A DNA stretch of 21,353 nucleotides from an uncultured bacterium (GTDB lineage: Bacteria > Bacteroidota > Ignavibacteria > Kapaibacteriales > UBA4661), in assembly GCA_937899715.1 (NCBI GenBank), contig CALCNX010000113.1, positions 1 to 21,353 on the forward strand. The letters are read 5' to 3'. The stretch's first letter is position 1. Every line of letters begins with the position of its first letter. Of this stretch, positions 14,620-21,353 are shown in pieces. The notes under the pieces are model-generated. The model did not search any database and was not told where the DNA came from. It was given only the letters and a program-made list of their open reading frames with translations. The translations under genes were made by a program, and so were the position numbers.

Positions 14620-14785
14620 TAAGATACTCTTGGAACTAAATTTTGGTTATCCGTCGGCTCGCTTGGCACACGGCTACTTTAGTATTGATACAGGGGTTTT
14701 TCGGGCAACTATTGAAACAAGATTATCGGAACTCTACAGAACACCCGGAAACAATTATTACAGACCTTCTTGCCCCCGCTAAACC

Positions 14786-16195
14786 TCACCCCACATTCAA
14801 CCCAAATTTCTCCAAGCGCCTATACAGTGCTTGCCGCGTCAGCCCTAGCGCTTCGGCTATGCGGCTCACATTGCCCGGAAATTGCTCCACTGCTTTCAGA
14901 ATCATTGCTTTTTCGATTTCGTCCAGTGTCATCGTGCCGACTGCGGGAAGCGTATTGGCGCGGTGTTCGGGTGATTCAAGCGCGAGAGCGGTTTGAAAGT
15001 CCGCCACTTGCAAACGTTCGCTCGGCGCAAGCAAGACTGCACGTTCAATACTGTGCTTGAGTTCGCGTATGTTTCCCGTGAAGGGGCGCGATTGCAGCCA
15101 GCGCAATGCCTCTGGCGAAAGCGACAATCCATCGCGGAAATACTGCCGTGCGGCGCTTGCCAAAAAATGCTCTGCCAAGAGCCGAATGTCGCTTGTGCGC
15201 TCACGAAGCGGCGGCAGATGCACAGAAATTAAATTGAGACGATACAGCAAATCCTCGCGGAAGCTGCCGCGGTCAATCATGGCAGACAAATTGCGGTTTG
15301 TAGCGGAAATCACCCGTGCATCCACAGTTTTCGTCGTGCTGGAACCAACCGCTTCAAAGGTGCGTTCTTGCAGGACGCGCAGAAGTTTTACTTGCGACGA
15401 AGCATCCAAATCGCCGATTTCGTCCAAAAATATCGTTCCGCCGTGTGCGTGGTCAAATCTGCCTTTTCGGTCGGCAACAGCACCCGTAAATGCGCCTTTG
15501 ACGTGCCCGAAAAGCTCACTCTCAAAAAGCGTCGGCGTGATACCGCCCATGTTCACTCGCACGAAAGGCGCGTCACGCCTGCGACTATTGCGCACAATCG
15601 CATCAGCAATCAGTTCCTTGCCCGAACCGCTTTCACCCGTAATCAGCACCGGCGCGTCGGTTTGGGCAATGCGCCCGATGACTGCCAACACCGCAAGCAA
15701 TTTCGGGTCTTCGCCGATGATACCCGTGAAGTCATATTCTGCGTCGAGTTTCACCCGCGTGAGGATATTTTTGGAAGCAGCAGCGCCATGCGTATTTTCT
15801 TTGCCGTTGTTTCCATTTGAAGCAAGTGACAGTGTGGTTTCCAAGCGTCGCACCAGTTCTTCATTTGCCCAGGGCTTCAGCAAAAAATCGGCAGCACCCC
15901 GCTTCATTCCTTCCACAGCGAGTTCCACCGAACCCCATGCGGTGATGAGCAGCACGGGCAGATCGGGAAAATTAGTTTTGACGCGCTCCAGCAACGCCAA
16001 ACCCTCTTCGCCCGTTGTGCTGCGCGAAAAATTCATATCCTGCACGGCAGCAGCAAAACTGCCTGTCTGCAAGACCGAAAGCGCTTCTTCGGCTGAAGAA
16101 GCGCTTTCAGAATGATACCCCGCTTGCTTGAGTGCCAGCGCTATGGAGCGCTGCACAGCGCGGTCGTCGTCTATGATGAGAATAGTTTGTGTCAT
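14786..16195 (-). CDS. NtrC-family sigma-54 response regulator
   Basis: A 469-residue activator with three domains. The receiver (1-120) has the acidic pocket DDD (9-11), the phosphorylatable Asp53, Thr85 and Lys107. The AAA+ domain (about 155-390) has Walker A GESGSGKE (187-194), the sigma-54 contact loop GAFTGA (234-239), Walker B TIFLDEIG and the arginine-finger region. The Fis-type helix-turn-helix (about 428-467) ends RIAEALGLTRQALYRRLEKFGL. It opens promoters bound by RNA polymerase with sigma-54 and is presumably phosphorylated by the NtrY-like kinase encoded at 9468-10817. Similar regulators in Bacteroidota lie next to FtsX/MacB-type efflux operons such as the one at 16963-21353, a likely target. 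No -24/-12 promoter was recognised in this window. Confidence 0.93.
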   Translation of the reverse strand: MTQTILIIDDDRAVQRSIALALKQAGYHSESASSAEEALSVLQTGSFAAAVQDMNFSRSTTGEEGLALLERVKTNFPDLPVLLITAWGSVELAVEGMKRGAADFLLKPWANEELVRRLETTLSLASNGNNGKENTHGAAASKNILTRVKLDAEYDFTGIIGEDPKLLAVLAVIGRIAQTDAPVLITGESGSGKELIADAIVRNSRRRDAPFVRVNMGGITPTLFESELFGHVKGAFTGAVADRKGRFDHAHGGTIFLDEIGDLDASSQVKLLRVLQERTFEAVGSSTTKTVDARVISATNRNLSAMIDRGSFREDLLYRLNLISVHLPPLRERTSDIRLLAEHFLASAARQYFRDGLSLSPEALRWLQSRPFTGNIRELKHSIERAVLLAPSERLQVADFQTALALESPEHRANTLPAVGTMTLDEIEKAMILKAVEQFPGNVSRIAEALGLTRQALYRRLEKFGLNVG

Positions 16196-16197
16196 GG

Positions 16198-16381
16198 TTA
16201 ATAGACTTCATCGTGGGAGCCGATGTCCACAAGCAGGGCGAAGTTTTCGTGTCATTGCTCCTCGCGGGAAAGCTCCGATACGTGTTCCAGAGTAACCATA
16301 ATTATTGCGAATTGGTGAACAAAAACGGTAAAACAAGCGAACTGCCGCCAATCTACAAAAACTCTCTGCAAGGCGCAACAA
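16198..16381 (-). pseudogene. Possible degraded RelE/ParE-type toxin remnant
   Basis: On the minus strand just before the response regulator start, the codons at 16201-16251 read HENFALLVDIGSHDEVY and end in TAA (16198-16200). This resembles the last strand and tail of RelE/YafQ-type toxins. The same frame has a TGA at 16252-16254. A neighbouring frame carries NNYGYSGTRIGAFPR just upstream, like the core strand of such toxins, and stays open back to 16381. An internal stop plus a frame change would make this a decayed toxin gene. No antitoxin remnant is identified. The similarity is by eye and could be chance. Confidence 0.33.
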
Positions 16382-16464
16382 CTACCATCGTTCACATTTG
16401 GCAGACTCTCGGCAAAGTGCTATTTTGAAGAAACGACACGTTTTTATCATTATCTTTTTCGGTC

Positions 16465-16644
16465 ATGCTTACACTTAAAGAAGAAGCACTCAATGTGATT
16501 GAAACCTTACCTGATACGGCGACATTGGATGATATTATGTATCGTCTTTATGTCTTAGACCAAATCCAGAAAGGCAGAGAGGCAGTTGCGCGAGGAGAAT
16601 TGACAAGCGTACACGACCTTCGCACAGAAATGGAGACGTGGTAA
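16465..16644 (+). CDS. Antitoxin of a type II toxin-antitoxin pair
   Basis: A 59-residue acidic protein (MLTLKEEALNVIETLPDTAT and then LDDIMYRLYVLDQIQKGREAVARG, ending LTSVHDLRTEMETW). The layout, a leading helix with a PDTAT turn, an I/L-rich D-x-I-x-x-R-L helix and a C-terminal RGE-x-x-S/H-x-D-L tail, matches the short antitoxins often found upstream of ParE/RelE-type toxins in Chlorobiota, Bacteroidota and cyanobacteria. TAA at 16642-16644 is followed at once by the toxin ATG, so the genes are translationally coupled. Too short for a separate DNA-binding domain to be certain; autoregulation is inferred from the class. Confidence 0.82.
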   Translation: MLTLKEEALNVIETLPDTATLDDIMYRLYVLDQIQKGREAVARGELTSVHDLRTEMETW

Positions 16645-16944
16645 ATGGCAAGTGTTCAGTGGACTGTTCCTGCCAAGCACCATCTACGGTCTGTCTATGA
16701 TTTTATCGCTCAAGACTCGCCATTTTATGCAAAGAAAGTAACGGATGACATCGTTACGCAATCGGAACGGCTTGCTCTGTTCCCTCGCAGTGGTCGGATT
16801 GTACCGGAATTACAAGACGATGCCATTCGTGAACTCCTTGTATCCTCTTATCGGCTTATCTACGGCATTCTTGACGAGGAAGCTGTCGTGATACTAGCGT
16901 TGGTACACTCGAAACGCGACCTATCAGGCGGGCTGCCACAATAA
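16645..16944 (+). CDS. ParE/RelE-family toxin
   Basis: A 99-residue protein with the ParE-like sequence plan: VQWTVPAKHHLRSVYDFIAQ (two opening elements), a helix through KKVTDDIVTQSERLALFP, then SGRIVPELQDDAIRELLVSSYRLIYGI (the R-E-L-x-x-x-x-Y-R-L-I-Y core) and a final VVILALVHSKRDL strand. ParE-type toxins poison DNA gyrase while RelE-type toxins cut mRNA; this sequence fits the ParE side better (RELLVSSYRLIY and the HSKRD end), but the target is not proven. The gene abuts the antitoxin and converges on the efflux permease with 18 bases between stops. Confidence 0.87.
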   Translation: MASVQWTVPAKHHLRSVYDFIAQDSPFYAKKVTDDIVTQSERLALFPRSGRIVPELQDDAIRELLVSSYRLIYGILDEEAVVILALVHSKRDLSGGLPQ

Positions 16945-16962
16945 GCCATATGCTACGCATCA

Positions 16963-18216
16963 CTACTCATACCTCAGCGCTTCCGACGGCTGCACCACAG
17001 CAGCAATGCGGCTCGGATACAAGGCGCAGAGCGATGTCATTACAAACATTGCCCCTACCGACAATATCATACTTAAACCATAGACTTGAGGACTCACAAT
17101 ACTAAAGCCCACGATAATGGGAAATTGCGCCAAGACCAGCAGCCCCAATATGACCGAAAAGGTTGTCAAGACAAAAACCTCGCCCAGCACAAAAAAGATG
17201 ACATCGCCTTGAGTCGCCCCGAAAGCACGGCGCACACCCAGTTCACGCATACGCCTTGTGACCGATTGCCAGACAACACCTATTAAGCCCAAAACGACGG
17301 TGATAAGCAGAAACGCTGCCACCGTCAGCCCAATACCAAGCGGGAAAAGGTAGTGTATATTTTGCATTTGTGTGTGATCTTGCTCTAAGGTTGTTATTTG
17401 AAAATCCCAATCGGATGCCTGTTGCTGCATAATTTTGAGCAGAGGCTCTTCAAAATCAGCATGTACGCCATCGCGCATTTTTATTATAATATGATACGGC
17501 AGGTCTGCGGTGGTATCACGCAGGCTGATGCGCTGGAAAAGAACATTGCCGGGAACCGCAAATTCCCCACTCTTGCGATATGCTTCAATAACACCAACAA
17601 CGCGAATACCGCTTCGAGGTGTACCATCGTCATATTTCCCTGGCTCACGAAGCATCTTACCGACAGGATTTTCCGTACCGAAAAATGTTGTTGCTGCCAC
17701 ACTGTTAATTATCCCGGGCTTGATGGTAGCGTTTGTACCATTTGCAACATCGTCCGTGGCATCGAACCAGCGACCTTGCACCAGTTTGATACCCAATGTT
17801 TTGTCAAGTTCATCGGTAGTTTTTGAGAGGCTGATGCGAGATGTTACACCGCCACGTTCAATTTCCGTTTGCCACTCGGAAGTGGAAAATGGCGTGTTCG
17901 TGATAAAACTTACCGATTCCACCTGCGGTAGCTGCTTGAGAGTATTGGTTAGGCGTTGCGCAGCTTCAAAAAGACTTGTCTTGTCCGTGTAGGGCGACGT
18001 TTCCTTGCGGCTCGCTGAGACATTCCAAACATCTTTGTACGAGTAACCAAGCGGTTTCTGGGCATTGGTGACGTAGTGCAGAATAGCAGAAGTTACGCAA
18101 TACAACACCAAAAACGCCGCAAATATTTCCAGAACCATGAGCATATTGGAGCGTTTACGGTTCCATACCAACTTGAAGAGATGCTGAAGGTGCGAGAGAG
18201 AGAAAATATTAAACAT
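16963..18216 (-). CDS. ABC transporter permease, FtsX/MacB type (second permease)
   Basis: With the start at ATG 18216 the protein has 417 residues; the longer frame upstream lies inside the previous gene. ATG 18216 overlaps the stop of the first permease by eight bases (ATGTTTAA), showing tight coupling. Membrane segments are seen at about 25-48 and, near the C-terminus, about 290-316, 340-365 and 380-402. Between them lies a large periplasmic domain (about 50-285) of the MacB type. The conserved GVRRAFGAT coupling segment and the final PSRIAAVVQPSEALRYE, typical of FtsX-like permeases, are present. It likely pairs with the first permease, the ATPase and the adaptor in exporting a substrate or lipoprotein across the envelope; the substrate is unknown. 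Confidence 0.9.
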   Translation of the reverse strand: MFNIFSLSHLQHLFKLVWNRKRSNMLMVLEIFAAFLVLYCVTSAILHYVTNAQKPLGYSYKDVWNVSASRKETSPYTDKTSLFEAAQRLTNTLKQLPQVESVSFITNTPFSTSEWQTEIERGGVTSRISLSKTTDELDKTLGIKLVQGRWFDATDDVANGTNATIKPGIINSVAATTFFGTENPVGKMLREPGKYDDGTPRSGIRVVGVIEAYRKSGEFAVPGNVLFQRISLRDTTADLPYHIIIKMRDGVHADFEEPLLKIMQQQASDWDFQITTLEQDHTQMQNIHYLFPLGIGLTVAAFLLITVVLGLIGVVWQSVTRRMRELGVRRAFGATQGDVIFFVLGEVFVLTTFSVILGLLVLAQFPIIVGFSIVSPQVYGLSMILSVGAMFVMTSLCALYPSRIAAVVQPSEALRYE

Positions 18217-19471
18217 TGATGTCTCCTTTGAGAGATGCGACGATGGGTAAACGGGACATTTTCCATGCGGGCAAGACACCCGACAACACGCCAAACACTG
18301 CCGACAATGCCAGAGCATACAAAGCAACACGGGCGTTGGCGTGAAAAGTGGCACCAGCAACAAGATCCGTTTGGTTTATTCCTACCAAGACCATTTCGGC
18401 TAACAGGAGACCAATAATACCACCTAAGACCGTCAGAACAAGATTTTCCACGACGAATTGCCCCACAAGAGCATGACTACTTGCTCCGAATGCCTTGCGA
18501 ACACCAATTTCCGAACTACGCTCCAAGATACGACTGACATTCAGGTTCACTAAATTTATTGCCGGAAGCATCATGAAGGCTAGTGCTGCTGCAATCATTA
18601 TTCCAATCATTTTTTTTGCGTCATCCCGTTTGCCAAAGTCTTCTTCTTGGTCACTAAAACCAAAAATGCCTTGTGCAAGTATTTCAAAAAATGTTCCCGC
18701 TCCACCTATCATATGTTCATAGTCATTGGTGAGAAATTGTACTTTGGGTAATATTGCCTGAAAGTTAGCTTTTACGCGAGGTATATCGCTCTCTTGCTTT
18801 GCCAGAAGAACCGAAAAATATCCGCCTTCGTCTATAACTGCCGCGCGACTTTTTGCTGTCAGACCAATAGTAATCGGTGTCCACACATCTCCGGATGCAA
18901 AAAGCAACGTAATCGGAACATTCTTGACCACACCAACAACCCGGTAAGTTCTATCGTCGAGCCGAAGAGATTTACCCAACGCGCTTTCATTTCCAAAAAA
19001 CTGCGTCCGAATCTTTTCACTAATGACCGCCACAGGGCGCTCTTGGGCATTATCATCGTCGGTAAAACCTGTTCCTTCCAAAAATTCAAACTCGACAATG
19101 CGCCAGAAAGCACCATCTGTGCGGCGTACAGATACCTTGGTTTTGTGTCCGTTTGGATAGGCAATAACTGTATTTTCACCCGTAATGCTGTGTTCTTCAA
19201 GTCCCGGTATTGTCCGTACATACTTATCGTGGAAACCGTAACTGGCATTACTGGTATGAATACTAAATTTACCTTTTGCCATCATAGCTTCCACCATGAG
19301 CGTGCGTGATTGCTTGCTTCCCAGTTGCTTTGGATGAGAATAATTATCCACGAGAGCCGTTACCACAAGCAGTGTCGCTAGTGTGAGACTAATTCCCACG
19401 AGACTAATGAAGGTGAAAAATTTCCGCCTGAGCAGAACTTTCCATGCGATGAGAAGATAATTTCGGAGCAT
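18209..19471 (-). CDS. ABC transporter permease, FtsX/MacB type (first permease)
   Basis: A 420-residue permease with the MacB/FtsX plan: a first membrane segment at about 17-41 after the WKVLLRRKFFTF motif, a long periplasmic domain (about 42-285, including the FFGNESALGKSLRLDDRTYRV region) and three C-terminal segments (about 290-312, 338-362 and 378-405). The EIGVRKAFGASSHALVGQFV coupling helix contacts the ATPase. The end, AWKMSRLPIVASLKGD, is the usual tail. It lies 30 bases after the ATPase gene and overlaps the second permease by eight bases. Two different permeases in one operon suggest a heterodimer. Confidence 0.9.
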   Translation of the reverse strand: MLRNYLLIAWKVLLRRKFFTFISLVGISLTLATLLVVTALVDNYSHPKQLGSKQSRTLMVEAMMAKGKFSIHTSNASYGFHDKYVRTIPGLEEHSITGENTVIAYPNGHKTKVSVRRTDGAFWRIVEFEFLEGTGFTDDDNAQERPVAVISEKIRTQFFGNESALGKSLRLDDRTYRVVGVVKNVPITLLFASGDVWTPITIGLTAKSRAAVIDEGGYFSVLLAKQESDIPRVKANFQAILPKVQFLTNDYEHMIGGAGTFFEILAQGIFGFSDQEEDFGKRDDAKKMIGIMIAAALAFMMLPAINLVNLNVSRILERSSEIGVRKAFGASSHALVGQFVVENLVLTVLGGIIGLLLAEMVLVGINQTDLVAGATFHANARVALYALALSAVFGVLSGVLPAWKMSRLPIVASLKGDINV

Positions 19472-19501
19472 ATTTTTTGGTGTTGAATGATTTGTAATAA
19501 T

Positions 19502-20224
19502 TTAGGCAAGCACAGCATTTTTCCAGACGGTATTGCCCACAATATTGCCGTCGAAAACCCGAATGGTGCGGTCTGTGGCAGCAGCGAGACGCTCGTCGTG
19601 CGTTACCATCGCAATCGTAGCGCCGTGTTCTGCGTTCAGTGCGTGGAGGATGTGCATAATTTCGTCCCCCATTTTGCTGTCCAAATTCCCCGTCGGTTCG
19701 TCCGCCAAGAGCAAACGGGGCTTACCGACTATTGCCCGTGCTATCGCAACACGCTGCTGTTGCCCACCCGATAACTGAGAGGGAAAGTGTTTTGCACGTG
19801 CTGTAAGACCAACCATTTCCAGAGCTTCCTGCGCCATTCGGCGGCGCTCCGAGCCACTCAAACCTTTACGATAGAGAAGCGGAAGCTCTACATTGTCCAC
19901 CACACGCACATCGTTCACGAGATGAAACGACTGAAATACAAAGCCGATTTCTTGGTTGCGAATCTGCGCCAATTCGTTGTCCTTGAAGGATTCTACGTTT
20001 TTGCCGTGCAACGCCACTGAGCCACTCGTGGGAACGTCGAGCAGTCCCAAGATATTCAGCAGCGTACTTTTGCCGGAACCGCTTGGTCCCATGATAGACA
20101 CGAACTCGCCCGCAGCAATACTGACGTTAATGTTCGTAAGCGCCTGCGTTTCGAGTTTGTCCGTGCGATACATTTTTTCTACGCCCGAAAGCGCGATAAT
20201 GTTGGGTTGTTGGATGGAAGTCAT
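19502..20224 (-). CDS. ABC transporter ATP-binding protein, LolD/MacB type
   Basis: A 240-residue ATPase with every expected motif: Walker A GPSGSGKST (46-54), Q-loop FVFQSFHLV (Gln98), signature LSGGQQQR (151-158), Walker B LLLADEPTGNLDS (171-183) and H-loop VTHD (His209). The overall sequence, including the ALTNINVSIAAGEFVSIMGP start, places it in the MacB/LolD/FtsE-like subfamily that drives mechanotransmission-type export rather than classical import. It is encoded between the adaptor (227 bases upstream, a gap holding a large inverted repeat) and the first permease. Confidence 0.95.
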   Translation of the reverse strand: MTSIQQPNIIALSGVEKMYRTDKLETQALTNINVSIAAGEFVSIMGPSGSGKSTLLNILGLLDVPTSGSVALHGKNVESFKDNELAQIRNQEIGFVFQSFHLVNDVRVVDNVELPLLYRKGLSGSERRRMAQEALEMVGLTARAKHFPSQLSGGQQQRVAIARAIVGKPRLLLADEPTGNLDSKMGDEIMHILHALNAEHGATIAMVTHDERLAAATDRTIRVFDGNIVGNTVWKNAVLA

Positions 20225-20280
20225 TGATATTCAAGAAAAATGAAAAATGAAAATGGTTATACGTCTGGTCTTTCGTCAGG

Positions 20281-20411
20281 GAACGCAGATGGCGCGGATT
20301 GAGCGGATAACGATGGATTTGTTTTTGATGGAAGAACGGATTGATGAAGGCTACATCTTTATCTTTTCTGAAAATCTGTGTTTATCCGCCAAATCCGCGT
20401 TATCCGCGTTC
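20281..20411. repeat. Imperfect inverted repeat with 41-base arms (GCGGAT-type)
   Basis: The left arm (20281-20321) starts GAACGCAGATGGCGCGGATT and the right arm (20371-20411) reads on the minus strand as GAACGCGGATAACGCGGATT at its start. By my alignment 31 of 41 positions match. Each arm consists of about four roughly 10-base units around CGCGGAT or GGCGGAT, so the arms are themselves tandem repeats. The loop of 49 bases has no gene. It fills most of the 227-base gap between the adaptor and ATPase genes of one operon. Similar GCGGATT-rich repeats are known from intergenic regions of Bacteroidota and other genomes. It could be a dispersed element, an mRNA-processing hairpin or a partial attenuator. 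Confidence 0.75.
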
Positions 20412-20451
20412 AAAATACGTTGCAAACTGACCAATAATGAAAAATTGAAAC

Positions 20452-21353
20452 CTATTGCGTAATCTTGATTTTTTCATGCTCTTCATACTGTTTCATATCG
20501 GAGAGAATAACAGCATCACCCACCTGCAAACCGCTCCGAATCTCGCAGAAATCAGCATTTGCCATGCCAATAACGACACGCGTTCGGACGGCATAGCGTT
20601 TTGCGCCATCCGAGCGCAGGACAAACACATCCGTCGCACCTTCACCACGGAAGAACGCACCACGCTTCACCACAAGCGTTTGAGCATTTTGCGCAACCAC
20701 TACGCCCACATCGACACGCACATTGGGCTTCAGGGCTGAGTGCGCTTTGTTGTGGAGAGCTATGGTAAACTTCACAACACCATTTTCAACTGTTGGTTGC
20801 ACACCGCTCACAAAACCTTCCAACGGCTGCACACCCGCACCAACATTCACCCGCACAGGCATACCGACAGACAACCGACTTCGCTGCATATCGGATATGC
20901 TGGCATCAATGCGGAACGAGGTCAAATCGGCAATGCGAGCAATCACCTCACCTTTTCGTACTTGCGCACCAACGGTTTGCAGCACCCATGTTACAACGCC
21001 GTTTTGTTCTGCCTTAGCGCTTGCTTGCTCCAGTTCGCGCATAGATTGGGTTTTATCTTTTTGCAATATCGCCACTTCAAGGGCAACACCTTCTTGCTGC
21101 AATGTTGATGTTGTGAAAGGAGGGGATGGACTTTGCGTTGTTACCGTTATATTTTCACTTTTGATCGTATATTCACAATCATCTTTTTTGTTGCTTCTTT
21201 TTGCTATTTTTTTAACCAATTTTTTAACTTTTTCTAATTTTGTTATTTTTAACCCAGACGGCGTCATCCCGGCGGAGGCCGGGATCCAGTTCAAGACCGG
21301 CAAAATTGCAGAAGAGGGAGAGACGATTTTCTCCATAAAATCTTCTGGTAAGC
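20452..21353 (-). CDS. Periplasmic adaptor (HlyD/RND membrane-fusion type), 5' end outside window
   Basis: The frame is open from the stop at 20452 to the window end; ATG 21336 is an in-frame methionine but there is no stop between it and 21353, so the true start may lie outside. Numbering from 21336, residues about 80-295 are typical adaptor: a coiled-coil helix end (VAILQKDKTQSMRELEQASA), a lipoyl-like half (NGVVTWVLQTVGAQVRKGEVIARIADLT), a beta barrel (ASISDMQRSRLSVGMPVRV) and a membrane-proximal domain ending SGLQVGDAVILSDM. Residues about 1-75 are odd: they contain NWIPASAGMT from a palindromic repeat, then a Lys-rich stretch from A+T-rich DNA. The usual N-terminal membrane anchor and first coil are absent from the visible part. 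The gene may therefore be disrupted or carry an in-frame repeat insertion. Confidence 0.75.
   Translation of the reverse strand, partial: LPEDFMEKIVSPSSAILPVLNWIPASAGMTPSGLKITKLEKVKKLVKKIAKRSNKKDDCEYTIKSENITVTTQSPSPPFTTSTLQQEGVALEVAILQKDKTQSMRELEQASAKAEQNGVVTWVLQTVGAQVRKGEVIARIADLTSFRIDASISDMQRSRLSVGMPVRVNVGAGVQPLEGFVSGVQPTVENGVVKFTIALHNKAHSALKPNVRVDVGVVVAQNAQTLVVKRGAFFRGEGATDVFVLRSDGAKRYAVRTRVVIGMANADFCEIRSGLQVGDAVILSDMKQYEEHEKIKITQ
21263..21289. repeat. GTCATCCCGG-type palindromic repeat inside the adaptor frame
   Basis: ATCCCGGC (21266-21273), GGAG, then GCCGGGAT (21278-21285) is a perfect hairpin with eight-base arms, flanked by GTC and CCAG. This is the core of a dispersed palindrome seen in many bacterial genomes; in one reading frame it encodes WIPASAGMT, as it does here (21291 down to about 21262 on the minus strand). 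It lies within the open adaptor frame, next to a T/A-rich stretch. Confidence 0.7.

Noticed and set aside
14620..14785. Convergent gap between the ARH and response regulator genes as a possible terminator or small gene
   Set aside because: No G-C hairpin with a T-run and no coding-like frame was found; I see nothing supportable in it.
15057..16115. Long plus-strand open frame (352 codons) opposite the response regulator
   Set aside because: It lies wholly antisense to a gene with complete receiver, AAA+ and Fis motifs. Its translation is Ser/Arg-rich without domains, as expected of a shadow frame.
16189..16428. Plus-strand open frame (79 codons) with LPPIYKNSLQG, faintly like YafQ toxins
   Set aside because: The match is one short stretch without the catalytic core. 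The minus-strand remnant fits a toxin end better, and the frame overlaps the regulator start.
17510..17992. Plus-strand open frame antisense to the second permease
   Set aside because: No domain or ribosome-binding site; the permease frame has clear FtsX signatures.
1..21353. CRISPR array, tRNA, rRNA, riboswitch, integrase or transposase
   Set aside because: I looked for regularly spaced repeats, cloverleaf patterns, conserved rRNA words and recombinase motifs and found none.

Overview
The window reads as chromosomal DNA from a Gram-negative bacterium, probably of the Bacteroidota/Chlorobiota group. This is an inference from several signs: many lipoproteins with Bacteroidota-style lipoboxes, a BACON-like domain, two short Crp/Fnr regulators, DUF5522 and DUF2147 proteins, mostly weak Shine-Dalgarno sequences, and an efflux operon (adaptor, ATPase, two FtsX/MacB-type permeases) next to an NtrC-type regulator. 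I see no rRNA, tRNA, CRISPR array, transposase or phage gene.

Region 1 to about 6300: a minus-strand series holds, in transcription order, an SDR oxidoreductase, a Crp/Fnr regulator, a seven-segment membrane protein, a fatty acid hydroxylase/sterol desaturase-type enzyme and a BACON-like lipoprotein cut by the window edge. Diverging from the SDR on the plus strand are a second Crp/Fnr regulator, an SRPBCC-fold protein and a twin-arginine metallo-beta-lactamase-fold hydrolase whose start overlaps the SRPBCC stop. Several short dyads around these genes are candidate operators.

Region 6300 to 9400: two adjacent, distantly similar lipoproteins of unknown function (an apparent tandem duplication, visibly richer in A+T than the flanks), then a DUF2147 exported protein, converging on a second MBL-fold hydrolase.

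Region 9400 to 16200: a minus-strand run of a DUF5522 protein, an exported thioredoxin-fold YyaL/SPATA20-like protein and an NtrY-like sensor kinase. Diverging from it is a plus-strand pair, DUF1810 plus ADP-ribosylglycohydrolase. Next is a minus-strand NtrC-family sigma-54 response regulator, which is the likely partner of the kinase although four genes separate them.

Region 16200 to 21353: a probable toxin remnant and an intact ParE-type toxin-antitoxin pair lie between the response regulator and a minus-strand efflux operon (permease, permease, ATPase, periplasmic adaptor). The operon contains a 131-bp imperfect inverted repeat between the ATPase and adaptor genes. A GTCATCCCGG-type palindromic repeat lies inside the adaptor reading frame, which runs off the window. 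The order suggests an ancestral efflux operon plus two-component system that was later split by mobile or selfish modules.
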